A stretch of 64,000 nt of DNA from Phanerochaete sordida (taxonomy: Eukaryota; Basidiomycota; Agaricomycetes; Polyporales; Phanerochaetaceae). Under the pieces are notes generated by a model. The model saw only the letters and a list, made by a program, of their open reading frames with translations, was not told where the DNA came from and ran no database searches. Below, in pieces: positions 54,756 through 64,000 of this stretch (positions are counted from its first letter, which is position 1; each line of letters opens with the position of its first letter). The stretch is from positions 62,001-126,000 of the forward strand of contig BPQB01000066.1 in assembly GCA_019973155.2 (NCBI GenBank). The letters are read 5' to 3'. Both the position numbers and the translations under genes were made by a program.

Positions 54756-56198
54756 CTATATCCCGTGCAATCGCCCGCCCACGACCATCACATCGCCGAC
54801 GACGTCGCCTGCCCGCGCGGCGCCGGTGCGCATGGCGTCGTAGCGCGAATCGGGGCCCTCGACGCGCGCGGTGTCGGCGAGTAACGCGGACGAGACGGCG
54901 AGCTGCGGGTGGGGCACGCGGATCAGGGCGGTGAGCGAAGTAGTGGAGGTGTGGCGGGCGAGGGTTTAGGGGACGGGGCGATGTGGAAGGACGTTGAGGG
55001 CGAGAGCATAAGAAGGCAACACAGAGGACGTACCGCGGGGTGGCCCACCGTCTCGCGCACGCGCACGAGGAGTGTTCGCGCATGGGGATACATGCACAGC
55101 GCGTCGTACGCGGGCGGCACGCCGCGCAGGCAGTCGGACAGAATCGTGAGGATGCGCTGCGAGGCGCGCCCGTCAGTATCGCGTGCGGGCGGCGGGGGCG
55201 GGCACGCACGTCGTATCGCGGGTCGTTCTCCGGGAAGGAGTGCGGGGCCTGCTCGAGCGGGACGTGCCGCTCGCGCGCCGTTGTCTTGCACATGAACAGG
55301 TACTGGTGCGCCGCGACCGCCGCCTTCACTGTCCGCGGCATGAGCACCGCTTCCACCCGTTGAAGCACGGGAAGGCTCACTCATGCTCACCGCGAGCACG
55401 AACACGGGCTTGCGCCAGCGCGCGAGGCGCGCGCACACCTCGGACGGCACGGCGAGGAAGGCGGCGCCGTACACGTAGTCCGTCGCGGCCTTCATGCCCG
55501 GCTGCAGCGGGCGCAGCGCCTCGATGCCCGTGTCCGTGGCCGCGTCCGCGACGAGCAGCGCGAAGATCGCGCGTGTGTGCCGCGTCGCGCTCACGAGGTG
55601 CGCGTACGCCGCGGGCGTCGGCGCGTGCGCCGCGAGGGCGGCGACGGCGGGCGGGAGAGCGGAGAGCGGCTCGGACGTCCAGAGGGCGCGCAGGGCGGCG
55701 ATGCGGGGCTGTGGGTCGGCTGAGAGCCTGTGGGAGAGGGTCAGAGAGTGGTCAGGGCGAGGGCGCGCGGCGCGCACCGGCCTGTATGCGTGCTGTCGTA
55801 GGCAAGCCCGAGCATTTGCGAGAGAGAGCGCAGCGTGGCGTGCCGAGCGTTGAATGAGACGCGCAGGAGGCTGTGCACGGCGTTCGGGGTGGCATTCTGG
55901 GGATGTTCGTCTCCGAGTATCAGCGTGGCGGAAGGTGTAAAGAGCCCACCTGTTTCACAGTGTCATCGGTGCCTTCGCTCGGCAGCGTCATCCAGAGCTC
56001 GTCGAGGTACGTCGCCACCACGGCGTCGGCGATGGGCGCCCACAGTTCGAGCGGGAGCTCGGCAGATGCGGGCACGTCCAGCGACTCGGGCGGCGCCTCG
56101 ATATCTTCTTCTTCATCGATGCCGCCCTTTGCCGGAGTCGGCTCTGGGTCTATGACCACGAGAGCATGCTTGAACGCGTGGACGAGCTTTCGGAACAT
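54756..56198 (-). CDS. A-family protein A10 (complete, inverted paralogue of A3)
   Basis: ATG 56198 starts MFRKLVHAFKHALVVIDPEP and the signature AELPLELWAPIADAVVATYL. All A3 blocks follow in order: SLLRVSFNARHATLRSL, LSADPQPRIAALRALWTSEP, YAHLVSATRHTRAIFALLVA, WRKPVFVLAVSM, an intron, KAAVAAHQYLFMCKTTARER, RILTILSDCLRGVPPAYDAL, and the last exon ALLADTARVEGPDSRYDAM ending with GGRLHGI at TAG 54756-54758. No disabling change is seen. LINE-2 lies about 100-140 bases upstream, so its promoter may be shortened or replaced. Confidence 0.75.
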
Positions 56199-56299
56199 GG
56201 CGGTAGGAGAACGAGAACGAGATAAATTGAACTGACTACGTTACATAAGCAACTCAGGCAAGCGCGAGCGCCGACCTCGTCAGTCCGTAAAGACTCTAC

Positions 56300-59200
56300 A
56301 ACGTACGTAGCTAGAGAAAACACGGAATGAAACATGGGATTTAACAAAGAAGGTGTCGAAGATGCGTAGGCAGCAGTATAGGAGCAGGGGCGACGGTGGT
56401 AGGCCGCGGAAGCCGGGTACGACGCTTATACTCTCCCCAAATCCGTCCGGTAAGGCGAATGCACGCGACGTGCCATAGTTGTACCACACGCGCAAGCAGC
56501 CTTCGTTGGTCAGCACTAGCAGGGTCAGGCAACTGGACGGAGGGCATAGTCCCGAGGTAATAGCGCGAGCGCAGCTGCGGCCAGGTGTCTCCGTCATCAA
56601 CAAGCAGCTCATCTGTGACACGCAGCAGGATGGGTGATAGCACCAGCGCGGCAGGATGCAAGGATGTACGGCCAGGCGGAGGAGCACCATCAGCGTCAGG
56701 ACCGGTGGTCGTGCGCAGGGTACAGGGTGCACCGTCAACGCCAAGGACAGCCGCTCGGCTCGAAGTGGCATCAGAGGGTCCCGGAGCCGGACCGTCATCC
56801 GCGCACTGAGAGGGTAAAGCCGGGCGGTCTGCGTGGGTCAGCCGCTCCGCAGGGGCTATGTCGTGAGCATCGTCGGACCGCGTGGAGGACGCGGGACGAT
56901 CTGACCGCTCGACAGGCACAGACCGAGGGAAAACATCGAGCAGTGTGGTGATTTGGCTACGGAGGTCACGGAGCGCAGATGCACGGAAAGTTTGGAAAGC
57001 CGGGCACTCAACGAAGACATGATGTGGTGTCTCGAGTGCCGGGCAGCCAAACGAACACCATGGCGCAACGTTGCCGAGGCGCAGAAACCGGGACAGAGCG
57101 GTCTCCAGCTGCGAGGACCTAGCATAGAGCTGAACCAAAGGGGAATAGGCCGATGACGCACGTGTGTATGGATGCGCAGGAGGGCACGCGTCCGAATACA
57201 ACGAGACACAGAGAGTACTCGCCGGCCGGAAGGAGGGAGCATTAGCGGCCGCATTGACCAGCCGGCTGTCCAGATGGGCGGTCACCGCCGGTAACGGCTC
57301 GAGAAAACCAGCTGCAGGAGAATAGAAACAGAAATCAGGCAGAGTAAAATCAGGCAAAGGTAGAGTATGAAGAACGGGCGCGGAATGCGCATGAGAAGCG
57401 AGATGGTCGACAACTTTGTTCGCCAGCGCAGGAATGCTGCGTGAAGCAGTGTGCGCGCGCGTGTAAGTAATCGCAGGCGAGCGATCTGTGCGCTGCAGGA
57501 TAGCAAGGAGCCACGCGTAGAGCGCGTGTCCGGGTTGCGGCGCAGTCTGCAGAAGGCGGGCCGTGGGCGGCACCGACTGGTTACCTTGCAGGAACCGCAC
57601 GGAGTTCAGATGGTCGGTGTACAGGGTACACTGCGGGTCCGGCAGGCGTTCCGCGAGGAGCGTGGCAACGACGAGACCATAAATCTCGGCGTGCAGGCTG
57701 GACGCTGCGGAAGAAGGATCGATCTCCGCGAGAAGTGTGCCTGCGGTGGATGTTGCTGCGAAGGTGACATGGGAATTGTCGCCGCCGCGAGAGACCGCAG
57801 AGCCATCCGACGCAAGGACGCCAGCGAACCGAGGTGGTAGGGGTGCACCGGGAGAGGCGGTAATGAACGCGTCAATGAGCCTTTCCAACCAAGCTCTGCG
57901 CATCTCGCGAGGCAGCGCCAGCATCCAGCGTCGATGCGCAGCCGTGCACGCAGCGGACCATTCGGGGAGCGGATCGTTAGCCGGTGGCAGTCGCGCGATC
58001 GTGAGGGCGCCGCGGAGGCCATCAACCAGGACGGGGAGGGTGAGGCGCTGTAGCCAGGCACGCACCGCAGGCCAGTCGCGATATGCAGCATAGCGCGAGA
58101 GCGCGTGTGGCAGGTGCGTGTGAATGGTAAGCAGCGGCATCTCCGGTAGGCCGATATGTCCCGGATCCCAACGAGCGAGGTGATGCAGGCGGGTATATCC
58201 AGCACGCTCGAGATTCGTGATAGCATGCGAGCTGGGGGCCAGTGACTGCGGATGATTCCGTACGAGGTGACGAAGGGCGACGTCACCTGCATAGATGTAG
58301 GACATGTCGGTCGCGCAGATCGCGGTACCTGTAGCGCGAAGGACGTCGTACGCCGTAATCCACGCCGTCGGCAGAACATTGCGCGAACGTGTGAAGGAGC
58401 GCGTGAGTGGGGAGTCGAGCGGGAAGATGCAGTTATTGAGCTGGCAGGTCCAGTCGGCAAGGGTAATGCGTGACATGTTGGCAAAGGCAGGAACGTGGTG
58501 ATTTAAGTCACGTAGCATGCCTGTGACCGCCGCAGAGTCATTAAGACGAGAGATGGAGGGGAAGTCGAGGCCGAAGTTACGAAGCGGGAGGGAAAGAAGC
58601 ACGGAGTTGAAGTGGAAAGGGAATGAGAAGTATTCGTGCACTCGCGTAGCAAGGGCACGGTCCAGACTAGCAGCGTCGGTGCGACGGATAGGCTGATAGG
58701 CAAGGGCAGGGCGGATCCGAGATACCAAGCATTGGGCGAAAATGCGGCGGAGAGCGGTGATAGGAAGACGAGTGAATGTTGTCGGCAATTCAAAAGACTG
58801 GATGAGGTCGCGAAGGCGAAGGAACTGAGCGTCTTGGTCGTTAACCATGACGCGCTGAAATTCGCAATGCCGTGTCGTGAACGCCACAGGATGCATGGGG
58901 ATACTCGACGATGACGGATCAGCGGGGTCGACTGAAGGTACAAGAACGTGAGATGGCAAAGGTGGGGTGTTGAGACCGGCCAGAAGCGATTTTGGCCAGT
59001 TCGACTCCCATCCATAGGAGCTCTGAAACCGTTCGGCCCGATGGCACGCGCGGCGTGGTGCCGCGAGGGATGGGCCCAGCGTGATGATAGCCGAATCGTC
59101 CATCACCTCCACCATAGTGACAGTGAGGCTGAGCGCGTCGTCAGGGGTGTGCGGCTTGCCACGGCAAGACTGATCGGTGCGGAAGGTGACGAGGGAGTCG

Positions 59201-62200
59201 GCAGGGAGGTCATCGTGCAGCCAGTGATTGCACATGCTGGTCGTGAGCGTAGACTTGAGCGGAGAGAACGAGCCGCCCTGCTTAGTGACACCGGTCACGG
59301 AGAACGTTCGCGTAAGACCGTACGCAGTCTTTACTTGGTACGGAACGTCGGCCTGTGCGGAGCGGTCGAGGTCAATGAGTGCAGAGGGAAGGCCATAGGC
59401 TGCCACGGCGTCATAGAAGCCTTCCGGTTCGAGGCGGTCGAAGCCCTTCTTCTGGTCGCGTCGGAGAATGTAGATCGGCATCTTATGACGGTGCGCATAG
59501 GCCTCAACCTGTGCAAGGAACGACGAAAGGTCGCGTCCTTGAACGCCGGGCTGCGTCGCAACCTGGGTGTGAGGGATGATGCGATGGCGCACAAGATAGG
59601 GAAGAAGGAGGTGATTGAGCCAGGCGAACGGGAGATTGTATACGAGATTGCTGCAGGTGATACCACGGTAGTTCGCGAGGTCAGTCCGAGGCCCGCGCTT
59701 GTGTATTGTTGTCATGAGGGACGGCTTTGTTGAGGCGGGGAAGTGGGAGTGCACAATCTCGTAGTTGACCAGGCGCAAAACCAGGCCGAGCGCAGAGTCA
59801 CTGAGCGTCTTGATAGCCCACTTCTCCCAGAGATCCGGGCCAGGCGCAGGGCGGGAGTTCCCCTTGCGCAGAAGCAAGCGGAGCTCCGGAAGCGAGAGCG
59901 GGCGAGGCCAGTCAAAAGGGTCGTTCCGAGCGCCCTCACGAATGGCCCGGATGGACGGTGAATCAAGCCAGGGCTTTGGGGCAGGCGGACGGTCCTGACG
60001 GGTGAAGAGCTGTTGGAAATAAGCAACAGTGGCGGTTCGTATGCGGTCTGGTTCGGTGAGGAAGGTGAGCGGATCCTCGGGTGAAGCCAGGGCTACAGGA
60101 GGACCGTCGGAATCGTGGGCGTGGGCATACAACCGTTTGGCAGACCCTCCGAGCAGGGTCGCGTTAACGCGAGCTTGCGAGCGCTTCGTGGCACGCGAAT
60201 GAAGTTCATCGCGTTCTGCCCGGTAGCGGAGCCGGTTGAGTGCGCGACGAAGATCCGCAAGATAGCGTAGGAGGGCGTCATCATATGTTGGATCCCAAGG
60301 AGGAGGAACGCCTGGTGATTCCGAGTAGGCTGTGATGTAGCGCTGAGCCCACGGCTCAGAGAATCGGAGATGGTCGAGAGCGCCGCGCTTAACCGCAGCA
60401 ATGAGACGATTGACATGGCGAAGCTCAGTGAGGATCGCCCGAATTTTCATGTTATGCGGCTTGCGCGGAGCAGTGGACGCAGATGTTCCGACAGGTGGAA
60501 GGCCGAAGGCCTCGACGCCGGCCGCGCGAAGAATGCGGGTAAGCGCGGAGTACAGAGTGTTGAACGAGGCGTCGTCGGTGACCTGTTGCTGGTCGAGACC
60601 CTCCGAAAGCACCGCTTCGTCGACAAGAGTGACGAAATCGTCGAAGCGCTGCTTTTCGCCGCGATGCGGATACCTGAGCCGCGGCGGATAGGAGGGTCGT
60701 TCCGAGTGTGTAGATAGATTGGCAGTCGCGCGAGTGACAGGAGCCACGAGCGCGATAGATGCAAGAAGCGGCCGGTGGTCTGTATTAGGTATAAAGTCAG
60801 TAAGCACCTCACAGGATGCAGTGAGAGAGCCTTTGCGGGACGAGGCGCAGCGGTCTAGAACAGACTGCCCCTGGTGGTTATGAAAGGTGTAGACGTGACG
60901 GGCGTCGGCATCACCCTGCGTGTGCCACACGTCAAAGCCGTCCGCTGCTTGCAGGAAGCGAAGGTACGCTGTGCGAGCAGGGGACGGGCGATCTGACAGA
61001 GCGGTAGACTCGCTAGCGGTCATGGTGACGTTACAGTCACCGATGACCGACCAGGAGTACGGCGAGGACGTGCAGAGGGTCGAAACGTATGTCCAGAATT
61101 CGTCGACGGACGAGGCATCAGTTCCGGGGTCCCACGGGGCATAAACCCCGATGAGCCGGTGCGGAAAGCCTCGTCCGCCTGCAGTAGGCACGACGATATC
61201 GACGGCTACGAGCCGGCCAGCATGGCATGGATCGACTGCGAGCCGATGCGCTGCGAGGCCGCGGCGTACGCCCAACATTACCCCCCACTTACCGCCGCGA
61301 GCTCCGACAAGGGGAACGCCGGGAGCTTCGAAGACGGTGTAGTCCGAGGCAGCGATGTGCGAGGCCATCGGTTGCGTAGACTTCGTCTCATTCAGGACCC
61401 ACGCGTGGGGTTGACGAGCATGGATCATCTGTGAGACAGCGTGGTGTTTAGTTGCAGCTGCGAAACCGTTCGTATTAATGGCGAGCGCGCGGAACGTGTG
61501 TGACGCGCTCGCTGTACATATCAGGGACGAGAGGAAGAAGAGGCACAAGACGACGCGATAGGAGAGAAGCGAAGCGCGCAGGGCATGCGAAGAGCATGGC
61601 GTACCCGCGGCACCAGCATATTCAGTCTGGCAAGCTGAAAAGGAAAGAGGAGAAGCAGAAGAAGAAGGAGAAACAGAAGAAGAAGGAGAAGCAGAGAATC
61701 GAGACGAAGAGGCAAGAGGAAAAATAATAGCAGGTGCAGAATCATACGATGCGCAGAGGGACGGGGAGGACGTCATGCGAGCAAGGACATGCGCAGGAAT
61801 AGGGAGACCCGGCGGGTGGACAGGCAACTCCCGTGTAACTGGCTCCGTCACTGTCGACGCGCTCCCAGACGCAGGTGCTGCCATCAGGGACAAGCTAGTC
61901 CTGGGCAACCCAGGATGAACCTGCGTGAGAGGGAGTCGGCAGAGCGGAACAGACGGACTCACGAGGTCATCGCCCATGCGCGCATCATCTTTGGCATCGG
62001 ACTCAGAGGTCACCTTGGCGTTAGAGCCTTGCTCATCCCCGCCACCGTCCATGTCGTCATCGCGATCAACAAGCTGTTCGACCTCTCGGGCGTCGTCAGC
62101 GATCGGCGCTACGGCTGCGTCGCCCTGCGTGAGGTGGATGTGATCCGGGACTAGCGGGACCGAAGGAATCGCATCCTCCGACTCGGTCGAGAGACCCGCA

Positions 62201-63640
62201 GCCTGCAAGGCAGCGAGTGAGTGTGCGAGGTTCGTGCTGATCGCGTCATAGCGGCTCTCCGCCTCGTTGACCTTGGCGACCAAATCGTCGACCGCGAGGG
62301 TGTGCTTCTGGATGTCGGCCTCGATCGCGGCGAGCTCTACAGGGTCGCGAGTCGCCAGCTTCATCATCCGGCAAGCCGTGAGTTCCGAGCGTTCGGCTTG
62401 AAGACGTCTGTCAAGACGGTTCACCTGATTACTGAGTTCGAAGGCGCCGTGAAGGGCGATGTTGGAGGTGACCAACTCCCGAAACTGGGTCTGTATGGTG
62501 TTGATCACGAGCTGCTGTTGGCGTATGACGGTGCGGAACGCCTGGACGGTTTCCTCGCCCTGCTTCCTCAGCAGCTGGATCTGAGCATCTTGATTGCTTC
62601 GGGACTGGGGGGAAACAAGGATGTTGGCGTTATTGCGGTTCGAGAGACCCTCGCTGTTCATGAGGAAAAGGAACATGGGGACTGTGAGGCGCAGGGAATT
62701 CGTTACGGGATCCTTTGCGAAGAAACCCTTCAGCTTCTCGGTGTCGCCGAGGAACTTCGTCGTGATGTCCCAGTTCTTGAGAACGACGGTGTACAGGTCG
62801 CCGCCCAACTCCGTACGGCTAGCGGCTACCGCGTCGCGGCCGTAGGCCTCACGCAGGTAGGCGTCCATGGAGGCGCGCATGTTCTGCCAGTCCCGGCCGC
62901 CGAGGATGCCAACCTCGAGGCCATAGATGGGTTGGACGAGGCGCGTGCGCACAGGCGTGAGCGTGACGCGGTTGATGACCGGGGGCTTCTCGAGGAGCTT
63001 TTCGACGTCGTCGACGTCTAGGAGGTCGTATGTGAGACGTTTGGTACCGTTGAACTCACTGGGATACGAGCCCTGCCAGGGAATGTTGCGGTCGTTCAGT
63101 GCTTGATTCACCAACTCCCTCTTGGCGGCAAGGTCGTCGTCTTTCTCCATCGTGAAGGTGATCCGCAGGGTGCGGTCCGCATTCTTACAGCATCTCCAGC
63201 CCGCCCCTTTGATCTCCGGGACAGCGTTCAGAAGCGGGAGGAGTTCCGCGAGGATGTCGGGCCTCGGCTCTGCGGCGAGCGCAGGGTTCACGCTGATGAA
63301 GGCGTAGTTGATTGGGCGAGTGGTGTCCGCCTGGGTGACGATGACAGACGTGATGTACGCGGACTTCTCTGGGTGCTTCTTGCGAAGGTTCTGCAGGATG
63401 CCCCTGAGGTGGTTGGCGGCGGAGGGCGGGTGCGTGTGATGAAGCCCGCGAACTATGAGCTCCACGCCTGAGAAAGAACGTGATGCGGGTGATTGTTCTT
63501 CGTTCAGCGGCGGGGTCTCCGCCCGGGAGAACTGGAGGACGGGGCGTTCAGGCGGCGGAGGGACAGGGGCAGGCATACTGTCGAGTTGTGTGGATTTTAT
63601 TAAGCAAGAGTATGATAATTAAGCAAGAGTAGTGTATTCG
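56300..63640 (-). mobile_element. LINE-2 (single-ORF APE-type retrotransposon)
   Basis: Bounds are approximate. The body is one 7.2 kb ORF with gag-like, endonuclease, reverse transcriptase and RNase H parts. I see no poly(A) tract after the stop at 56341 and no convincing target-site duplication. The 5' side has two imperfect copies of an 18-base unit ending TTAAGCAAGAGTA (63598-63630). It lies between A10 and the fourth zinc-finger unit and is unrelated in sequence to LINE-1. Confidence 0.7.
56341..63576 (-). CDS. LINE-2 polyprotein: gag-like, endonuclease, reverse transcriptase, RNase H
   Basis: Uninterrupted 2411-residue frame from ATG 63576. The N-terminal ~350 residues form an RRM-like gag region (VELIVRGLHHTHPP; GAGWRCCKNADRTLRITFTM), then a coiled segment and a Ser-rich linker. 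The APE endonuclease has LNETKST (about 727), VIGDCNVT (about 845) and NTDHRPL (about 900). The reverse transcriptase has ANYRGITCSN, DQKKGFDRL (about 1378) and the catalytic box VMDDSA (about 1492), in which the usual aromatic residue is Val. RNase H has LASDGSAV (about 1925), SLHAEIYGL, LYTDHLNSV and VVDHLAS. A late Cys/His finger CSFGCPALETPHHVFVEC is at about 2175. Gag and pol are fused, unlike LINE-1. All catalytic acids appear present, so it may be recently active. Confidence 0.9.
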   Translation of the reverse strand: MPAPVPPPPERPVLQFSRAETPPLNEEQSPASRSFSGVELIVRGLHHTHPPSAANHLRGILQNLRKKHPEKSAYITSVIVTQADTTRPINYAFISVNPALAAEPRPDILAELLPLLNAVPEIKGAGWRCCKNADRTLRITFTMEKDDDLAAKRELVNQALNDRNIPWQGSYPSEFNGTKRLTYDLLDVDDVEKLLEKPPVINRVTLTPVRTRLVQPIYGLEVGILGGRDWQNMRASMDAYLREAYGRDAVAASRTELGGDLYTVVLKNWDITTKFLGDTEKLKGFFAKDPVTNSLRLTVPMFLFLMNSEGLSNRNNANILVSPQSRSNQDAQIQLLRKQGEETVQAFRTVIRQQQLVINTIQTQFRELVTSNIALHGAFELSNQVNRLDRRLQAERSELTACRMMKLATRDPVELAAIEADIQKHTLAVDDLVAKVNEAESRYDAISTNLAHSLAALQAAGLSTESEDAIPSVPLVPDHIHLTQGDAAVAPIADDAREVEQLVDRDDDMDGGGDEQGSNAKVTSESDAKDDARMGDDLVSPSVPLCRLPLTQVHPGLPRTSLSLMAAPASGSASTVTEPVTRELPVHPPGLPIPAHVLARMTSSPSLCASYDSAPAIIFPLASSSRFSASPSSSVSPSSSASPLSFSACQTEYAGAAGTPCSSHALRASLLSYRVVLCLFFLSSLICTASASHTFRALAINTNGFAAATKHHAVSQMIHARQPHAWVLNETKSTQPMASHIAASDYTVFEAPGVPLVGARGGKWGVMLGVRRGLAAHRLAVDPCHAGRLVAVDIVVPTAGGRGFPHRLIGVYAPWDPGTDASSVDEFWTYVSTLCTSSPYSWSVIGDCNVTMTASESTALSDRPSPARTAYLRFLQAADGFDVWHTQGDADARHVYTFHNHQGQSVLDRCASSRKGSLTASCEVLTDFIPNTDHRPLLASIALVAPVTRATANLSTHSERPSYPPRLRYPHRGEKQRFDDFVTLVDEAVLSEGLDQQQVTDDASFNTLYSALTRILRAAGVEAFGLPPVGTSASTAPRKPHNMKIRAILTELRHVNRLIAAVKRGALDHLRFSEPWAQRYITAYSESPGVPPPWDPTYDDALLRYLADLRRALNRLRYRAERDELHSRATKRSQARVNATLLGGSAKRLYAHAHDSDGPPVALASPEDPLTFLTEPDRIRTATVAYFQQLFTRQDRPPAPKPWLDSPSIRAIREGARNDPFDWPRPLSLPELRLLLRKGNSRPAPGPDLWEKWAIKTLSDSALGLVLRLVNYEIVHSHFPASTKPSLMTTIHKRGPRTDLANYRGITCSNLVYNLPFAWLNHLLLPYLVRHRIIPHTQVATQPGVQGRDLSSFLAQVEAYAHRHKMPIYILRRDQKKGFDRLEPEGFYDAVAAYGLPSALIDLDRSAQADVPYQVKTAYGLTRTFSVTGVTKQGGSFSPLKSTLTTSMCNHWLHDDLPADSLVTFRTDQSCRGKPHTPDDALSLTVTMVEVMDDSAIITLGPSLAAPRRACHRAERFQSSYGWESNWPKSLLAGLNTPPLPSHVLVPSVDPADPSSSSIPMHPVAFTTRHCEFQRVMVNDQDAQFLRLRDLIQSFELPTTFTRLPITALRRIFAQCLVSRIRPALAYQPIRRTDAASLDRALATRVHEYFSFPFHFNSVLLSLPLRNFGLDFPSISRLNDSAAVTGMLRDLNHHVPAFANMSRITLADWTCQLNNCIFPLDSPLTRSFTRSRNVLPTAWITAYDVLRATGTAICATDMSYIYAGDVALRHLVRNHPQSLAPSSHAITNLERAGYTRLHHLARWDPGHIGLPEMPLLTIHTHLPHALSRYAAYRDWPAVRAWLQRLTLPVLVDGLRGALTIARLPPANDPLPEWSAACTAAHRRWMLALPREMRRAWLERLIDAFITASPGAPLPPRFAGVLASDGSAVSRGGDNSHVTFAATSTAGTLLAEIDPSSAASSLHAEIYGLVVATLLAERLPDPQCTLYTDHLNSVRFLQGNQSVPPTARLLQTAPQPGHALYAWLLAILQRTDRSPAITYTRAHTASRSIPALANKVVDHLASHAHSAPVLHTLPLPDFTLPDFCFYSPAAGFLEPLPAVTAHLDSRLVNAAANAPSFRPASTLCVSLYSDACPPAHPYTRASSAYSPLVQLYARSSQLETALSRFLRLGNVAPWCSFGCPALETPHHVFVECPAFQTFRASALRDLRSQITTLLDVFPRSVPVERSDRPASSTRSDDAHDIAPAERLTHADRPALPSQCADDGPAPGPSDATSSRAAVLGVDGAPCTLRTTTGPDADGAPPPGRTSLHPAALVLSPILLRVTDELLVDDGDTWPQLRSRYYLGTMPSVQLPDPASADQRRLLARVVQLWHVACIRLTGRIWGEYKRRTRLPRPTTVAPAPILLPTHLRHLLC

Positions 63641-63659
63641 GGGCCGTAGCCCACTAGAT

Positions 63660-63727
63660 ATGTGCTGTCGTTGTCGTTGTCACTGTCGTTGTCGTTGTCG
63701 TGGTGGTGGTGGTGGTGGTGGTGGTAA
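63660..63727 (+). repeat. Trinucleotide microsatellites (TGTCGT)n and (GGT)n
   Basis: Repeated TGTCGT words at about 63665-63703, interrupted once by a CAC, run into a GTG-repeat at 63700-63725. It separates the LINE-2 5' end from the probable fourth zinc-finger unit. Confidence 0.85.
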
Positions 63728-63839
63728 AGGACGCAGCGAGGACGCGCGGCGCCACTGACTTACCCCGCCGCGGCAGCGATCACGTGCGGTGCATCACGCC
63801 GCGGCGGCCGTCACGCCCGCGGGCATGCGCGGAGCCGGT

Positions 63840-64000
63840 GCGCGCGGAGTAGGCGAGTCGGTCGTCTGAGCATGGAAAGGGGCGCATCAATAGGTATCCC
63901 ACGATCATTAGTCTGGGTACGACTCGTCCTCGGGTCGGCTGTGTCTCTCGCCTTCCTCTTTACCACCACCACCACCTGAAGGCACTGCGCCTCCCGCCCC
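63840..64000 (+). promoter_or_regulatory. Probable promoter and 5' UTR of a fourth zinc-finger unit (Z4)
   Basis: ATGGAAAGGGGCGCATCAATAG at 63873 resembles the region after the Z1 and Z3 TATA boxes, and CTTCCTCTTTACCACC followed by CACCACCACC at 63953 resembles the conserved 5' UTR. The spacing of the two words fits Z1 and Z3. The coding part would lie beyond the window. Confidence 0.5.

Noticed and set aside
56200..63640. TAAGCAA at about 56250 and 63603 as a LINE-2 target-site duplication
   Set aside because: Seven bases, no poly(A) beside it, and the 5' copy belongs to an 18-base local repeat, so chance is likely.
1..64000. CRISPR arrays, bacterial operons, rRNA or tRNA genes
   Set aside because: Spliceosomal introns, HOS3 and KDZ genes show this is fungal nuclear DNA. 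Tandem repeats here lack spacer structure, and I saw no convincing tRNA or rRNA sequence by eye.

Overview
The window is nuclear DNA of a filamentous basidiomycete, most likely an Agaricomycete. Genes are split by many 45-70 base GT..AG introns, the DNA is GC-rich, and the families are fungal: a HOS3-type histone deacetylase, a basidiomycete C2H2 zinc-finger family, a KDZ (Kyakuja-Dileera-Zisupton) DNA transposon with its CxC2 cysteine cluster, and APE-type LINEs. The order or species cannot be named from this sequence alone.

The host part is an eroding array of segmental duplications built from four gene types. Type A is an unrecognised multi-exon family with an F-box-like 'LPPELW' start and about ten copies or remnants here. 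Type E is a HOS3-like pseudo-deacetylase ending in a long coiled coil. Type B is an apparently active HOS3-type deacetylase, convergent with E. Type Z is a multi-finger C2H2 protein. From left to right: A1(-), A2, A3, A4, A6-remnant, A7, E1, then B1(-), then the Z1 promoter; Z1, A5-remnant(-), A8-remnant, E3-remnant, B2(-); Z2-pseudogene, A9-remnant, E2-remnant; Z3-pseudogene, A10(-); and at the right edge the probable 5' end of a fourth Z unit. The basic unit is therefore A-E-B-Z, repeated with losses. A3 plus its 3' flank (about 4.2-6.1 kb) is also repeated in inverted orientation as A10 (56.2-54.4 kb).

Between the Z1 promoter (18.56 kb) and the Z1 coding region (41.36 kb) sits a Russian-doll insertion. 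A LINE (18612-41143, perfect 13-base target-site duplication, T18 tract at its 3' end) inserted just downstream of the Z1 TATA box. A 14.1 kb KDZ transposon (24117-38198) then inserted into ORF1 of that LINE, leaving an 8-9 base duplication with one mismatch and imperfect terminal inverted repeats of about 57 bases. The KDZ element carries a complete-looking transposase gene, a divergent gene with two RNase H1 N-terminal/viroplasmin-like domains, a large TE-associated gene of unknown function with a TTTPA minisatellite, and a degenerate array of about 154-base units. A second LINE with one intact 2411-codon ORF lies at 56.3-63.6 kb. A 275-base MITE with perfect 24-base inverted repeats lies between A7 and E1.

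How the host genes work together is inference. Deacetylase, catalytically dead deacetylase with coiled coil, zinc-finger protein and F-box-like protein repeated as a block suggest a lineage-specific chromatin or self/non-self module under birth-and-death evolution. Only A1-A4, A7, A10, E1 (with one doubtful exon), B1, B2 and Z1 look usable.
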